DNA of 64,000 nucleotides from Rudanella paleaurantiibacter (GCF_009184635.1 NZ_WELI01000010.1:1-64000), one strand, 5' to 3'; positions 42,989 to 55,500 are shown, numbered from the stretch's first letter. A program made the numbers and translations. The notes: a model not told the origin generated them from the sequence alone.

Positions 42989-44206
42989 TTACAGGTTAGC
43001 CACAACCGCCCGAACTTTCTCGGCCGCTTCTTTCAGCTCCACTGCCGACTGAACTTTCAGCCCTGATTCGTCGATAATCTTTGCGCCTTCGGCCGCGTTG
43101 GTGCCCTGCAAACGAACGATGATCGGAACCGGAATATCACCGATTGCTTTATAGGCTTCAACGACACCCGTTGCCACGCGGTCGCAACGAACGATACCTC
43201 CAAAAATGTTGATCAGGATGGCTTTTACGTTCGGGTCTTTCAGGATAATACGGAAGCCAGCCTCAACGGTTTTAGCGTTGGCACCACCCCCTACGTCGAG
43301 GAAGTTAGCCGGCTCACCACCCGACAGCTTGATAATGTCCATTGTGGCCATGGCCAAACCGGCGCCGTTTACCATACAGCCCACGTTACCGTCGAGCTTC
43401 ACATAGTTCAGGTCGTTCGATGAGGCTTCAACTTCGAGGGGATCTTCCTCCGTGATGTCGCGGAGATTAGCCAGATCTGGGTGACGGTAGAGGGCGTTGT
43501 CGTCGAGGTTTACCTTGGCATCAACGGCCAAGATTTTGTTGTCCGACGTTTTCAGAACGGGATTGATCTCAAACATCGAGGCATCCGTATCAACGTACGC
43601 CTTATAAAGCGACGTTACGAACTTCACCATCTCTTTGAATGCTTCGCCCTGCAAGCCGAGGCCGAACGCGATTTTACGAGCCTGGAAAGCCTGAAGACCA
43701 ACCGCCGGGTCGATCCACTCTTTCACAATTTTCTCCGGCGTTTTTTCGGCAACCTCTTCAATGTCCATACCGCCTTCGGTGCTGGCCATGATTACGTTGC
43801 AGGCCTTCGAGCGGTCGAGCAGGATACCCAGATACATTTCTTTAGGCTCCGATTCGCCGGGGTAGAATACGTCCTGGGCTACCAGTACCTTATTTACTTT
43901 CTTGCCTTCTGGACCCGTTTGGTGCGTTACAAGCACTTTGCCGATCAGGTTTTCGGAAATCTGGCGTACGTCTTCGACCGATTTAGCCAGGGCCACACCC
44001 CGCTGCTCTGATCCCTGAACCTTACCTTTACCGCGCCCACCGGCGTGAATCTGAGATTTCACCACGACAAACTTGGAGTTGGTCTGCGCCATAATCTGCT
44101 TGGCGGCCTCAACGGCTTTGTCGGGTGATTCGGCAACAATGCCTTCCTGGATTCGAACGCCGTAGCGCTTTAAAATTTCTTTACCCTGATACTCGTGTAT
44201 ATTCAT
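42989..44206 (-). CDS. sucC: Succinyl-CoA synthetase beta subunit (ADP-forming)
   Basis: 405 residues. With SucD it makes succinate and ATP (or GTP) from succinyl-CoA in the citric-acid cycle. The start [17 protein letters not shown] is diagnostic. An ATP-grasp domain with [15 protein letters not shown] (about 48-62) and MFEINPV (about 215) is followed by the ligase domain with [18 protein letters not shown] and the [10 protein letters not shown] loop near the active site. sucD is not in the window; in this phylum the subunits are often apart. Start ATG at 44206. Confidence 0.97.
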   Translation of the reverse strand: MNIHEYQGKEILKRYGVRIQEGIVAESPDKAVEAAKQIMAQTNSKFVVVKSQIHAGGRGKGKVQGSEQRGVALAKSVEDVRQISENLIGKVLVTHQTGPEGKKVNKVLVAQDVFYPGESEPKEMYLGILLDRSKACNVIMASTEGGMDIEEVAEKTPEKIVKEWIDPAVGLQAFQARKIAFGLGLQGEAFKEMVKFVTSLYKAYVDTDASMFEINPVLKTSDNKILAVDAKVNLDDNALYRHPDLANLRDITEEDPLEVEASSNDLNYVKLDGNVGCMVNGAGLAMATMDIIKLSGGEPANFLDVGGGANAKTVEAGFRIILKDPNVKAILINIFGGIVRCDRVATGVVEAYKAIGDIPVPIIVRLQGTNAAEGAKIIDESGLKVQSAVELKEAAEKVRAVVANL

Positions 44207-44281
44207 GACGGATGCAACCGCTTTAGCGGCCCGAAAGGAATGTTGAAAACACTAATTTTGCGCGGCAATTTACTACGCAAT

Positions 44282-44395
44282 AAGCAGTGAACAGTAGGCA
44301 GTGAACAGTTTTTTCAGTTATCAATGCATAACAAACGCGTATTCACCGGTAACTTTCGAGGGTACACCGTTCGCTGTTCACGGTTCGTTGTTCAC
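44282..44395. repeat. Intergenic heptad inverted repeat F (divergent sucC / LolD-like starts)
   Basis: Plus-strand units GTGAACA, GTAGGCA, GTGAACA (from 44287) face a right arm (44371-44395) whose complement reads GTGAACA, ACGAACC, GTGAACA. About 16 of 22 bases pair, so the match is weaker. Unlike the others it lies between two start codons; its right arm ends 14 bases before the LolD-like ATG. Confidence 0.65.
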
Positions 44396-44408
44396 GTATA
44401 ACTCATTT

Positions 44409-45083
44409 ATGACCCCCATTCTCACCGCTTCCAATATTCAACGTTCGTACGGTACATTGCCCGTTTTGCGGGGCATCGACCTCACCATCCACTCCGGCGA
44501 AATTGTGTCCATTGTGGGGGCGTCGGGTGCCGGCAAAAGTACCTTGCTGCATATTCTGGGTACCCTCGACCGGCCCGATGCGGGCGATGTTGTTCTGGCC
44601 AACCAGAACGTATTTGCGTTGAACGATAATCAATTGGCCCGTTTTCGGAACGAGAAGATTGGGTTTGTCTTCCAGTTTAATAATCTGCTCCCTGAGTTTA
44701 CGGCGCTCGAAAATGTGTGTCTGCCGGGATTTATTGCGGGCAAACCCGAACGTGAGGTGCGCGAGCGGGCGCAGGCCTTGCTACAAACGCTTGGCCTGCC
44801 CGACCGGGGAGGGCATTTCCCATCGCAGATGTCGGGCGGTGAGCAGCAGCGCACCGCCGTTGCCCGTGCGCTGATTAATCAGCCAGCCGTTGTGTTTGCC
44901 GATGAGCCCAGCGGGAATCTCGATTCGCACAATGCGGAAGAACTACACAAGCTCTTTTTCAACCTGCGCGATAATTTTGGGCAAACCTTTATCATTGTCA
45001 CGCACAACGAAGCCCTCGCTGATTTGGCTGATCGGAAGATTGTCATTCGAGATGGGCAGGTCAACCCTCCCGAGGTGGAATAG
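44409..45083 (+). CDS. ABC transporter ATP-binding protein (LolD/MacB-like)
   Basis: 224 residues. ATPase of the LolD/FtsE/MacB group, which drive lipoprotein release or outward transport. Walker A is GASGAGKST (about 38-46), the Q loop is in [18 protein letters not shown] (described: [13 protein letters not shown]), the ABC signature is [15 protein letters not shown], Walker B is [12 protein letters not shown] and the switch His is in IVTHNEALA. The [11 protein letters not shown] string is typical of LolD. The ATG at 44409 is chosen because the upstream in-frame extension (from 44301) lies in inverted repeat F. No permease gene is adjacent. Confidence 0.9.
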   Translation: MTPILTASNIQRSYGTLPVLRGIDLTIHSGEIVSIVGASGAGKSTLLHILGTLDRPDAGDVVLANQNVFALNDNQLARFRNEKIGFVFQFNNLLPEFTALENVCLPGFIAGKPEREVRERAQALLQTLGLPDRGGHFPSQMSGGEQQRTAVARALINQPAVVFADEPSGNLDSHNAEELHKLFFNLRDNFGQTFIIVTHNEALADLADRKIVIRDGQVNPPEVE

Positions 45084-45214
45084 GAGGGGCCTAACTGACT
45101 CATTTTGTGAATCCTCAGGCGTGTTTTTGTCCGGGTTTTAGGTGAAGTTGAACCTGTGTTGTGTCCATTAATTAGATTTTAATTATTTTTAAGATTCTAA
45201 TAAACAGGAAGTTA

Positions 45215-45222
45215 TACTTTTG
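45215..45222 (+). promoter_or_regulatory. -7-like box (TACTTTTG) in the LolD-like / GH13 intergenic space
   Basis: TACTTTTG fits TAnnTTTG. It lies 132 bases past the LolD-like stop and has no gene after it, only a terminator at 45319-45350. No -33 TTG is seen at 19-base spacing. Confidence 0.35.
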
Positions 45223-45228
45223 TTGAAA

Positions 45229-45350
45229 AATTTCTACAGTGTGGAAAACCTTTCATAGTCCCTTTTGTTATATAATTGCGTCGAAAAGAAAAGTTTTTCA
45301 TAACGTTGAGTAAATCAGAAAGCCAAGAGAGAGTCTCGCTTGGCTTTTTC
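45229..45350 (+). ncRNA. Candidate small RNA of about 120 nt
   Basis: The 371-base gap 45084-45454 contains no credible gene, but has a TAnnTTTG box (45215-45222) and a plus-strand terminator (45319-45350). If the box works, a 120-base transcript would result. The sequence in between is A/T-rich and contains GAAAAGAAAAGTTTTTC (45284-45300), which can form a small hairpin. I do not recognise any known RNA family in it (not tmRNA, 6S or SRP by eye). Alternatively this is just the 3' end of the LolD-like mRNA. Confidence 0.3.
45319..45350 (+). terminator. Terminator on the plus strand
   Basis: AAAGCCAAG pairs with CTTGGCTTT, with a smaller inner pairing GAG/CTC, followed by TTTTCGTTTTTT. It ends either the LolD-like transcript or the candidate small RNA. 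Confidence 0.8.
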
Positions 45351-45366
45351 GTTTTTTATAGGGTAC

Positions 45367-45433
45367 CCAAACAAAAGGAGGCCGGTCAGAAGGGGTAAAA
45401 CTACCACACTCTGACCGGCCTCCTTTTGTTTGG
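45367..45433 (-). terminator. Long hairpin, 24-bp perfect stem, after the lipoprotein GH13 gene
   Basis: 45367-45390 and 45410-45433 are exact reverse complements (24 bp) around a 19-base loop; the left arm begins CCAAACAAAAGGAGG. It lies 21 bases past the stop of the minus-strand GH13 gene and probably terminates it (TTTTGTTTGG lies at its minus-strand end). Confidence 0.8.
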
Positions 45434-45454
45434 ACCTTAAGTACCCCCGTTGTA

Positions 45455-46876
45455 TTAGTTGGTATACACCCGATACTCCCAGGGCTTGAGGGTAATGGTC
45501 ATCCCCGGTTTCATTTCTGATGAAGTGCGGGTAAAAATTTCCATAAAGGTACCTTCGTAGCCTGCTCCTTCGAGCCGGGTGGTTACGGGTTTATCCGACA
45601 AGTTGAGCACAACCGTAACCTGATCATTGTCTTTTTTGCGGTAAAACGCGTAGACTTTGTCGTCGTCGCCGGTTTGAATCTTGACAGCTTTGCCGCCTGC
45701 CTGACCGTTCCAGAGGGCACGGTTTCGGTGTTTGAGGGTTAGCAATGACTTAAAAAAGTCGGTTTTGCTGTACGTGCCCCAGGGAATCGAGTCTTTCTCG
45801 AAGAAAGCCAGCCGCTTGTTCAGGTTCGATTCCATCCCGTTGTAAACCAGGGGCATCCCGTCGATGGTATGGCTCAGCACCACAAAGGCGTCGGCTCCTT
45901 CTTTGAACGATTCGGTGAGGGTGCCATTCCACGAGTTTTCGTCGTGATTCTGCAAAAACTGCATCTGGTAAAACCATTTCGGAAACCGCTTCTGGTTAAG
46001 CACGATCATGGAGTCGATTACGGTAGCCGGGCGGGCTCCCTGCGCTACGGCCTTCATGACCGTGTGCATACCCCATGCGTAGTTGGCGTTGAAGCAGCTA
46101 GAAAAATGACCGGGTTCGTCTTCCCATTCGGCCAGCATGAACACGGTTTTAATCTTATCGAGGGCCGGGCGGACTTCCTGCCAGAAATCGTCGGGCACGA
46201 ACCCCGCGACATCGCACCGGAACCCGTCTATATCGCATTCCCGCACCCAGAACGACATGGCGTCGATCATGGCCTTACGCAGATTCGGGTTGTCGTAATC
46301 CAGATCCACCACATCGGTCCAATCAGTCGGCTTGCCGGTTTTCGGATCGAGTGGGGTGGTCATTTTTCCTTTTACTTTCGTGTAGTAATCGGGGTGTTCG
46401 GTAATCCATTTGTGGTCCCAGCCGGTGTGGTTCGGAATCCAGTCCAGAATAACCCGCAGGCCCAGCGCGTGGGCTCGCTGCACCAGTGCTTTGAAGTCGT
46501 CGAGGGTGCCATACTCCGGGTTGACCGACATATAATCGGCTACAGCATAGGGGCTACCAAGCGGCCCCTTTTTATTTTTTAGGCTGATGGGGTAGATCGG
46601 CATGAGCCAGACAATATCGACGCCCAGCTCTTTCAGCCGAGGCAATTGCGCTGTAACGGCCTTGAAGGTCCCCTCCCGCGAAAACTGCCGGGTGTTTACT
46701 TCGTAGATTGTTGCATTTTTGGCCCAATCGGGTGCGGGTGGAGCCTGCCCAAACTGAACCGTAGTGGTATCGGCAGGGGTAGTGCTCGTTTCCGTCTGGT
46801 CGGTTTGCGTTGAGTTTTTACAGCCTCCGGTTAGTATCAACAGGCTCAGCGCACTGGCCAGCAAGTACTTCGTCAT
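45455..46876 (-). CDS. GH13 alpha-amylase family lipoprotein
   Basis: 473 residues. The leader ends LLILTGGCKNS, a lipobox, so the enzyme is probably anchored in the periplasm or on the surface. The GH13 barrel has WIPNHTGW (region I), DGFRCDVAG with the nucleophile Asp (region II), FMLAEWED with the acid/base Glu (region III) and FLQNHDENS with the third Asp (region IV). A C-terminal beta domain ends LKPWEYRVYTN. It differs from the SusA-like gene in lacking the N-terminal sandwich. ATG at 46876 is preferred to an upstream start at 46945. It lies 40 bases after rpe on the same strand. Confidence 0.9.
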   Translation of the reverse strand: MTKYLLASALSLLILTGGCKNSTQTDQTETSTTPADTTTVQFGQAPPAPDWAKNATIYEVNTRQFSREGTFKAVTAQLPRLKELGVDIVWLMPIYPISLKNKKGPLGSPYAVADYMSVNPEYGTLDDFKALVQRAHALGLRVILDWIPNHTGWDHKWITEHPDYYTKVKGKMTTPLDPKTGKPTDWTDVVDLDYDNPNLRKAMIDAMSFWVRECDIDGFRCDVAGFVPDDFWQEVRPALDKIKTVFMLAEWEDEPGHFSSCFNANYAWGMHTVMKAVAQGARPATVIDSMIVLNQKRFPKWFYQMQFLQNHDENSWNGTLTESFKEGADAFVVLSHTIDGMPLVYNGMESNLNKRLAFFEKDSIPWGTYSKTDFFKSLLTLKHRNRALWNGQAGGKAVKIQTGDDDKVYAFYRKKDNDQVTVVLNLSDKPVTTRLEGAGYEGTFMEIFTRTSSEMKPGMTITLKPWEYRVYTN

Positions 46877-46916
46877 ATAGGTTAGTCGCAAGATCGTTCG
46901 TAGGTAAGAACAAATA

Positions 46917-47600
46917 TTAAGCCATCGGAGAAGGTTGTGGCGCAAAGGGCCGTTCTTTTAGGGTCCGGATAGCCGCAGCCGGGTCGTCGGCCTTGAATAC
47001 CGAAGTACCTGCCACAAATACATCGGCACCGGCTTCGGCCAGGGCTGTGATCGTATTCAGGTCTACGCCCCCGTCAACTTCAATCAGGGCGGGGCTCTGA
47101 TGTTCGGTCAGCAACCGGCGCATTTTACGTACCTTCTGAATCGAGGCTGGTACCAGTTTCTGACCGCCAAAACCGGGGTTAATGGTCATCACCAGCACCT
47201 GATCGATCGAATCGAGTACGTCCTCAATAGCGGTTACGGGGGTTTGCAGATTCAGGGCCACACCGGCCTTGCAACCCAGTTCGCGGATGCGGGTAAGCGT
47301 GCGGTGCAGGTGCGTACAGGCTTCGTAATGAACCGTGATGGTAGCGGCTCCCGCTTTAGCAAACTGCTCCAGGTAGCGGTCGGGCTGCACAATCATGAGA
47401 TGCACGTCGAGAGGTTTTCGGGCGTGTTTCTGGATGGCTTCCAGCACCGGAAAGCCAAACGAAATGTTGGGCACAAACTCGCCATCCATGATATCGATAT
47501 GAAACCAGTCGGCGTCGCTGTGGTTAATCAATTCCACATCGCGTTGCAGATTGGCAAAATCGGCCGCCAGAATTGACGGGGCAATAATCGGTTGGTTCAT
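46917..47600 (-). CDS. rpe: Ribulose-phosphate 3-epimerase
   Basis: 227 residues. Interconverts ribulose 5-phosphate and xylulose 5-phosphate in the pentose phosphate pathway. Signatures are APSILAADFANL (7-18), WFHIDIMDGEFVPNISFG with metal-binding His and Asp, LDVHLMIVQP, VMTINPGFGGQKL, and the C-terminal VDGGVDLNTITALAEAGADVFVAGTSVF (described: EVDGGVDLNT and VAGTSVF). TIM-barrel enzyme with a divalent metal at the active site. Start ATG at 47600. Divergent from ligA across 244 bases with no terminator needed. Confidence 0.97.
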   Translation of the reverse strand: MNQPIIAPSILAADFANLQRDVELINHSDADWFHIDIMDGEFVPNISFGFPVLEAIQKHARKPLDVHLMIVQPDRYLEQFAKAGAATITVHYEACTHLHRTLTRIRELGCKAGVALNLQTPVTAIEDVLDSIDQVLVMTINPGFGGQKLVPASIQKVRKMRRLLTEHQSPALIEVDGGVDLNTITALAEAGADVFVAGTSVFKADDPAAAIRTLKERPFAPQPSPMA

Positions 47601-47779
47601 AGCTCATAACGGGGCAACGGCGAAAAAGAAGTCTGTTACCCCCCGAAACGTGCTTAGCGGTTACTAAGTGGTTTTCTGTCCGTAAAACTAACTTTTTTTG
47701 CCGAAAAGCCCGAGGTGGGCTGTCGGATATTGGCCATCTGAACTGGGGCAGAAGGTATGGAAGGTTGGCCGTTGGGTAG

Positions 47780-47787
47780 TAGCTTTG
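47780..47787 (+). promoter_or_regulatory. -7 box (TAGCTTTG) for ligA
   Basis: TAGCTTTG fits TAnnTTTG, 57 bases before the ligA ATG. A TTG at the 19-base spacing is absent; TTGs at 47765 and 47772 are too close. Confidence 0.45.
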
Positions 47788-47841
47788 TTGTCGGAGGTGC
47801 CCCATCGGTTGGGTACCGGCCTACCCAATACAACGCACTAG

Positions 47842-49971
<2,130 letters not shown>

Positions 49972-50049
49972 TTGACGTAACTTTGTGATAATACGGCTGG
50001 GGTGGCCCGGTTCAGGTCGGAGCCATCTTTGCACAACTAAATCTGATTG

Positions 50050-50946
50050 ATGAACAATCGCTTTCACGGTGTCGGAGTGGCTATCGTCACGCCATTTCAC
50101 GCCGACCATTCTATTGATTTTGACGGCTTTGGCCGTCTGATTCAGCACGTCTCAGACGGAGGAGTGCGCTACATCGTGCTGCAAGGCACAACCGGCGAGT
50201 CGCCGACGGTGACGAAAGCGGAAAAGAAACAGTTGTTGCAGTACCTGAAGGAGAATAATCCGAAACAGCTGCCCATCGTGTACGGGGTAGGGGGAAATGT
50301 GACGCCCGACGTTGTGAACACGCTTAAAGAAACTGACCTCGAAGGCGTTGACGCCATCCTGTCGGTTTGTCCATATTACAATAAACCGGGTCAGCGGGGG
50401 GTGATCGAACACTTCACCCGTGTGGCCGATGCCTCGCCGGTACCCGTAATTCTGTATAACATTCCGCCCCGGACCGGCATCAACATGACCGCCGAGACCG
50501 TTTGTACGCTGGCCCAGCACCCCAACATCATCGGAGTAAAGGAGGCTTCGTGCATTATTGAGCAGTGCATGGAAATTGCCCGCGACAAGCCGGAAGATTT
50601 CCTCCTTATCTCGGGCGACGATGTGCAGGCTGTGCCCATCATCAGTATCGGGGGCGTGGGCGTGATGTCGGTTATTGCCAACGCTTTACCAGCCCGGTTC
50701 AGCGCTCTCGTCGATGCTGCCTTGCACGGTGATTTCGCTTTTGCGTCGAAAGAACTGGGTCATTTCCTGCGTATCGATCCCCTGTTATACGAAGAAGGCA
50801 ACCCAGTTGGGGTGAAAAACATCCTTGAAATTATGGGCCTCATTGAGGGGCATGTTCGGTTGCCGTTGATGAAAGCATCGGATAGCCTGAGCGAGCGGCA
50901 GCGGGCCGTGCTTCAGCAGGATCACCTGCTCGAACTGGTCGCGTAA
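50050..50946 (+). CDS. dapA: 4-hydroxy-tetrahydrodipicolinate synthase
   Basis: 298 residues. Condenses pyruvate with aspartate semialdehyde, first step of the lysine/diaminopimelate branch. The TIM-barrel features are GVGVAIVTPFHADHSIDF, the LQGTTGESPTV loop, the proton-relay Tyr in VPVILYNIPPRTGIN (described: ILYNIPPRTG) and the Schiff-base Lys in IGVKEASC. ATG 50050 is the start; a TTG lies just before it. 78 bases after ligA on the same strand. An imperfect -7 (CATCTTTG, 50026-50033) precedes the start. Confidence 0.95.
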   Translation: MNNRFHGVGVAIVTPFHADHSIDFDGFGRLIQHVSDGGVRYIVLQGTTGESPTVTKAEKKQLLQYLKENNPKQLPIVYGVGGNVTPDVVNTLKETDLEGVDAILSVCPYYNKPGQRGVIEHFTRVADASPVPVILYNIPPRTGINMTAETVCTLAQHPNIIGVKEASCIIEQCMEIARDKPEDFLLISGDDVQAVPIISIGGVGVMSVIANALPARFSALVDAALHGDFAFASKELGHFLRIDPLLYEEGNPVGVKNILEIMGLIEGHVRLPLMKASDSLSERQRAVLQQDHLLELVA

Positions 50947-51002
50947 GTAATAGAGCGATTGAGCGAGTTTCCAAAGAGTGAGACAAGTACCCCGAGATTT
51001 AA

Positions 51003-51024
51003 TGTGCACGACTTGTGCACGACT
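51003..51024. repeat. Two tandem copies of an 11-base unit
   Basis: TGTGCACGACT occurs twice in a row (51003-51013 and 51014-51024), in the gap after dapA. Within each copy GTGCAC is a palindrome. No function is known. Confidence 0.8.
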
Positions 51025-51048
51025 CGTTGAATGGCCGCCAAAATTTTT

Positions 51049-51108
51049 AAGCCCCCAGCGGAGCGTAACAACCCAAGTGGTTTCTGTTACGCCCTGCTGG
51101 GGGCTTTT
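51049..51108. terminator. Long hairpin downstream of dapA
   Basis: 51049-51070 pairs with 51085-51106 (AAGCCCCCAGC with GCTGGGGGCTT, then two mismatches, then GCGTAACA with TGTTACGC) around a 14-base loop, followed by TT. Likely the dapA terminator. The remainder of 50947-51270 has only the tandem 11-base repeat and no gene. Confidence 0.8.
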
Positions 51109-51270
51109 GCTGTCAAAATGTGCTTTCGAGCGCTGGTCGACGAGTAGTTGGTGGGCAGGCTTAGGAAGGATGAGGTAAGCGAAACAAGTAGTTGCAGGCT
51201 TTCCTAACTTTTTACACAAGATCACCACATGTACGTCGATCAACCGACTACCCCCTTTACAACATACCGT

Positions 51271-52503
51271 ATGAGAAGGTTAAAGGCAGGGGCTTCCCTG
51301 ATTTGTTTTTTTCTATTCACTCTTCTGGTTTCCAAACCCGTTACCGCCCAGACCAATTCGCCATCGGCGGCTCCGTTTACCCTCAAAAAAGGTGACCGCG
51401 TGGTGTTTGTAGGCAATTCCCTCTTTGAAAACGACGTTCAGTACGGGTATCTGGAACTGGCCCTGACCACCCGCTGGCCCGACAAAGAGGTTACGTTTCG
51501 GAACATTGGCTGGACCGGCGACAACGTGTACGGTGTAGCCCGCAGCACTATTACCAACCCGCCCACGGCCTACGAACTACTCATGGAACACCTGACCAAG
51601 GCGCAGCCGACGGTTGTGTTTATTGGTTACGGCAACATTGAAGCGCAGGAGGGCGAAGCCGGTTTGCCCCGGTTTGTTGAAGGCTTGAATAAACTGGTGG
51701 ATAAGGTAGACCAACTGGGGGCGCAGGCAGTGCTGCTGTCGACGATTCCGGTGTTGTCTGACTCTATTCCCAACCGGGCTGAGTACAACGCCATGTTGCA
51801 GCGATACGCCGGGGCAATTGCCAAAATAGCCACCGACCGGGGCAAACGGTACGTTGATCTGTTCGGTCCGTTGGCGGCTATCCCCGACAAGCGAACCATC
51901 ACCGAAAACGGTATCCACCTGAACGAAGCAGGCTACTACCGACTGGCCACCCTACTCGAAGACCGGCTGGGCCTACCCGCGCGAAATGAGGCCATTCAGG
52001 TAACGGTGGGTAAGGCTTCGGTCGATGCGTCGGGGCCGGTGCGGGCGGCAACCGCTGACCCAAAAGCCGAGCGGATTCAGTTTACCGTAGATGAACGCCT
52101 GTTGCCACTGCCCAAACCCACCGACCCGCAGGCTGTGCCCGAAAAAGGGAATGTTCTGACCGTGAAGGGCTTGAGAAAAGGCTATTACACCCTCCATATT
52201 GACAAGGCCGAGGTCGTGACGGCATCGGCCAATGATTGGGCCAATGGCGTCGAAATTCGGCAGGGAAGCAGCGTAGAACAGGCCCGCGACCTGCGTCACC
52301 TGATCAATAAAAAGAACGAGCTGTTTTACTTTCAGTACCGGCCGCTCAACACCACGTATATTCTCGGCTTTCGCTCGTACGAGCAGGGCCGGCACGTGAA
52401 AGGACTCGAAGAGCAGAACTTTATTATCCGGTGGCTTGAAAGTCAGATTTCGCTTACCCGCACCCCCAAACCAAGAGTTTATCAACTTACCCTTTTGAAG
52501 TAA
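51271..52503 (+). CDS. Exported SGNH/GDSL-family hydrolase
   Basis: 410 residues, signal peptide MRRLKAGASLICFFLFTLL then KPVTAQ. SGNH enzymes are esterases with a Ser-His pair. Here block I is FVGNSLFEN, so the usual GDS is GNS with the Ser kept; block III is IGYGNIEA; block V is ENGIHLNEAGY with the His, but the Asp two residues before it is Asn. Whether it is catalytic is open. ATG 51271 follows the signal peptide; an in-frame ATG at 51229 adds 14 residues. The heme-binding dehydrogenase gene begins 10 bases after its stop, a pair seen repeatedly in Bacteroidota and Planctomycetes. Confidence 0.85.
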   Translation: MRRLKAGASLICFFLFTLLVSKPVTAQTNSPSAAPFTLKKGDRVVFVGNSLFENDVQYGYLELALTTRWPDKEVTFRNIGWTGDNVYGVARSTITNPPTAYELLMEHLTKAQPTVVFIGYGNIEAQEGEAGLPRFVEGLNKLVDKVDQLGAQAVLLSTIPVLSDSIPNRAEYNAMLQRYAGAIAKIATDRGKRYVDLFGPLAAIPDKRTITENGIHLNEAGYYRLATLLEDRLGLPARNEAIQVTVGKASVDASGPVRAATADPKAERIQFTVDERLLPLPKPTDPQAVPEKGNVLTVKGLRKGYYTLHIDKAEVVTASANDWANGVEIRQGSSVEQARDLRHLINKKNELFYFQYRPLNTTYILGFRSYEQGRHVKGLEEQNFIIRWLESQISLTRTPKPRVYQLTLLK

Positions 52504-52513
52504 ACCGAACGTG

Positions 52514-55500
52514 ATGAAAACAAGCTGGTTTCCCAAGCCCCTCTCAACCCTGTTGAGCGTCCCGGTTTTTCTGATTCTTACCGCCACCGTTCATCAGGAG
52601 AATCTGACCGATATTCCGAAGCCCGACATCAAGCGCGAACTCGAATCGTTTAAGATTGCCGATGGTTTCGAGGTTACGCTTTTTGCCGCCGACCCGCTCG
52701 TGGCCAAGCCCATTCAGATGAACTGGGATGCCGACGGGCGGTTGTGGGTTGTGAGTAGCACAGCCTACCCGCACCTTAAAACCGGCGAAGAGGCCAACGA
52801 TAAAATCTTTGTACTCGAAGATACCGATGGCGACGGCAAGGCCGACAAGTCGACCATTTTTGCCGAAGGGCTGCTCACCCCCACGGGTATTTTGCCCGGC
52901 GACGGGGGCGTGTACGTAGCCAATTCGACCGAAATTCTGCACTTTGCCGATACCGACGGCGATGGTAAAGCCGACCAACGACGTCGGATTGTGAACGGTT
53001 TTGGAACGGCCGATACCCACCACCTCATTCATACGTTCCGCTGGGGTCCCGAAGGGCTACTGTATTTCAATCAGTCAATTTACATCTACAGCCACGTCGA
53101 AACTCCCTCGGGGATCAAGCGGCTCGAAGGCGGTGGGGTTTGGCAGATGAACCCCAAAAAGCGCGAGCTTGATGTGTATGCCAAAGGGCTTGTGAACCCC
53201 TGGGGGCTGCAATTCGATAAATGGGGGCAGTCGTTTTTGACCGACGGTGCCGGGGGCGAAGGGATCAACTACGCGTTTCCCGGTGCTACGTTTGTTACCG
53301 CACCCGGTGCGGCCCGTATTTTGCGCGGCCTGAACCCAGGGCAGCCCAAACACTCCGGGCTCGAAGTGGTGTCGGGGCGGCACATGCCCGATTCGTGGCA
53401 GGGTACGCTCGTTACCAATGATTTTCGGGCGAACCGAATCAACCGGTTTAAACTCGAAGAGCAGGGGAGCGGCTATGCCTCGCGGCAGCTCGACGATTTG
53501 CTCTGGACGGATAACGTAGCGTTCCGGCCCGTTGATATTTCGGTAGGTCCCGACGGAGCCATCTACGTAGCCGACTGGTACAACCCAATTATTCAGCACG
53601 GTGAGGTTGATTTTCACGATCCCCGGCGCGACCAGGAGCATGGTCGTATCTGGCGTATTGTGGCTAAAAACCGGCCTTTGGTGAAAAAGCCCCCCCTGAG
53701 CAAAGCGTCGGTGAGTGAGTTGCTCGACATGCTCAAACTTCCCGAAGACTGGACCCGCCTACAGGCCAAACAGGTGCTCAAAGCACGTGGCGCTGCCGAG
53801 TTAATCCCGGCCCTGCGGCAATGGGTGGATGGGCTGGATAAAAATCACCCTGACCATGAGCACCACCTGCTCGAAGCACTCTGGACGTACCAAACGCTCG
53901 AAGTGGCCAATGAACCGTTGTTGTTGCGGCTCCTGAACGCGCAAAACCACCGGGCGCGGGCTGCGGCCCTGCGTGCCTTGCAGGTATGGCCGGGTAAGGT
54001 TGCCAATGTACCCGCCCTGCTTACGAAGGCGGTGGCCGATCCGCACCCACAGGTTCGGCTCGAAGCGGTGATTGCCCTGCGACAGATAAAAACTCCCGAA
54101 GCGGTGCGGACGGCTCTGGCGGCATTGGATAAACCAATGGATGAGTTTCTGGATTTTGCGCTCTGGCAAACCGTTCGCGAAGGAGAGACGTACTGGGCTC
54201 CCCGGCTAAAAACGGATGCCGACTTTTTCGGGTCACCCCAGAAAACGGTTTTCGCCCTCAAATCGGTGAGTAGCCCCGAGGCCGTAGCGCAATTGGCCCG
54301 GATGTACGGTCAAAATCAGGTGCCTGCCGAGTACCAGAAAGATGTGCTGGCCTCCCTGGCAAAATTTGGTAAACCCGCCGATCTGTCGGTGGTATTCGAC
54401 AAGGCGTTGCAGCAAACAGCGGACTCGAAAACGGTGGCTGCCCAGTTGGGCGCGTTGGAAGAGGCCGCCCGCCGGGGCGAAAAACCATCGGGTAACAACG
54501 CCCGGCTAACCGGTTTGATGAATAGCGACGACGAAGCGGTGGCTGCCAGTGCCGTTCGGCTGCTGGGCCTGTGGAAGATGGAAGACCAAACCACTACGCT
54601 CACGGCTCTGGCTCGTAAAGACGATAAAACGTTGCGTAAAGCGGCTCTCAGCTCACTGGCCGCCATGAATAGCGACGTTGCCCGCCAAGCCCTGGCCGAT
54701 ATGACCGGTGCCAAAAATCCGGTCGAGCTGCGGCTGGCGGCAGCGGCTCAACTGGCTGTTGCTAATCCGGCTGAGGCTGCCCCAATAGCGGGCAACCTGC
54801 TGCGTACCTTACCCGCCGACACCGACGTGACCGATTTGTTTAGGGCGTTTCTGGTGCACAAACAGGGGGCTCGTATGCTGGCTGAAGAACTTACGGCCCG
54901 CAAGGTTCCGGCCGCTCTGGCTACGGTGGGTCGACAGGCAATGCAGCGCCATGTGCCCTGGAATCGGCGCGGTGATGAAACCGTGGCGCAGCTCATTAAG
55001 GCAATTGAGGCATCGGGCGGGGTATTACCGGCCGAAAAAATGCCGCAGGAGCTGAGTGCGTCAGATATTGCGGCCATGGCGAAAGTGGTGAAAGAAACCG
55101 CCGACCCGGTCAAAGGTGAGATGGTGTACCGGCGTGCGGGTTTGGCCTGTCAGTCGTGCCATGCCATTGGTGGGGCTGGCGGGCGCATTGGCCCCGACCT
55201 GAGTAGCCTTGGTACCAGCTCACCGGCCGAAACCATTATTCGCTCGATTCTGTACCCCAGCCAGTCCATTAAAGAAGGATATGAATTGCAGCGGGTGGCC
55301 AAAAAAGACGGCTCCGAGCTGATGGGGTATCTGGTCAGCAACGGCACCTCCGATATTGTTCTGCGCGACGTAACGGGGGCTGAGGTATCAGTTCCGAAAA
55401 GCCAGATCAACGTGATTGAGAAAGTGCCGGGCTCGCTCATGCCTGCCGGACTGACGGCTACTCTGGACAAAGAGGAGTTTATGAATCTGGTGAGTTTTCT

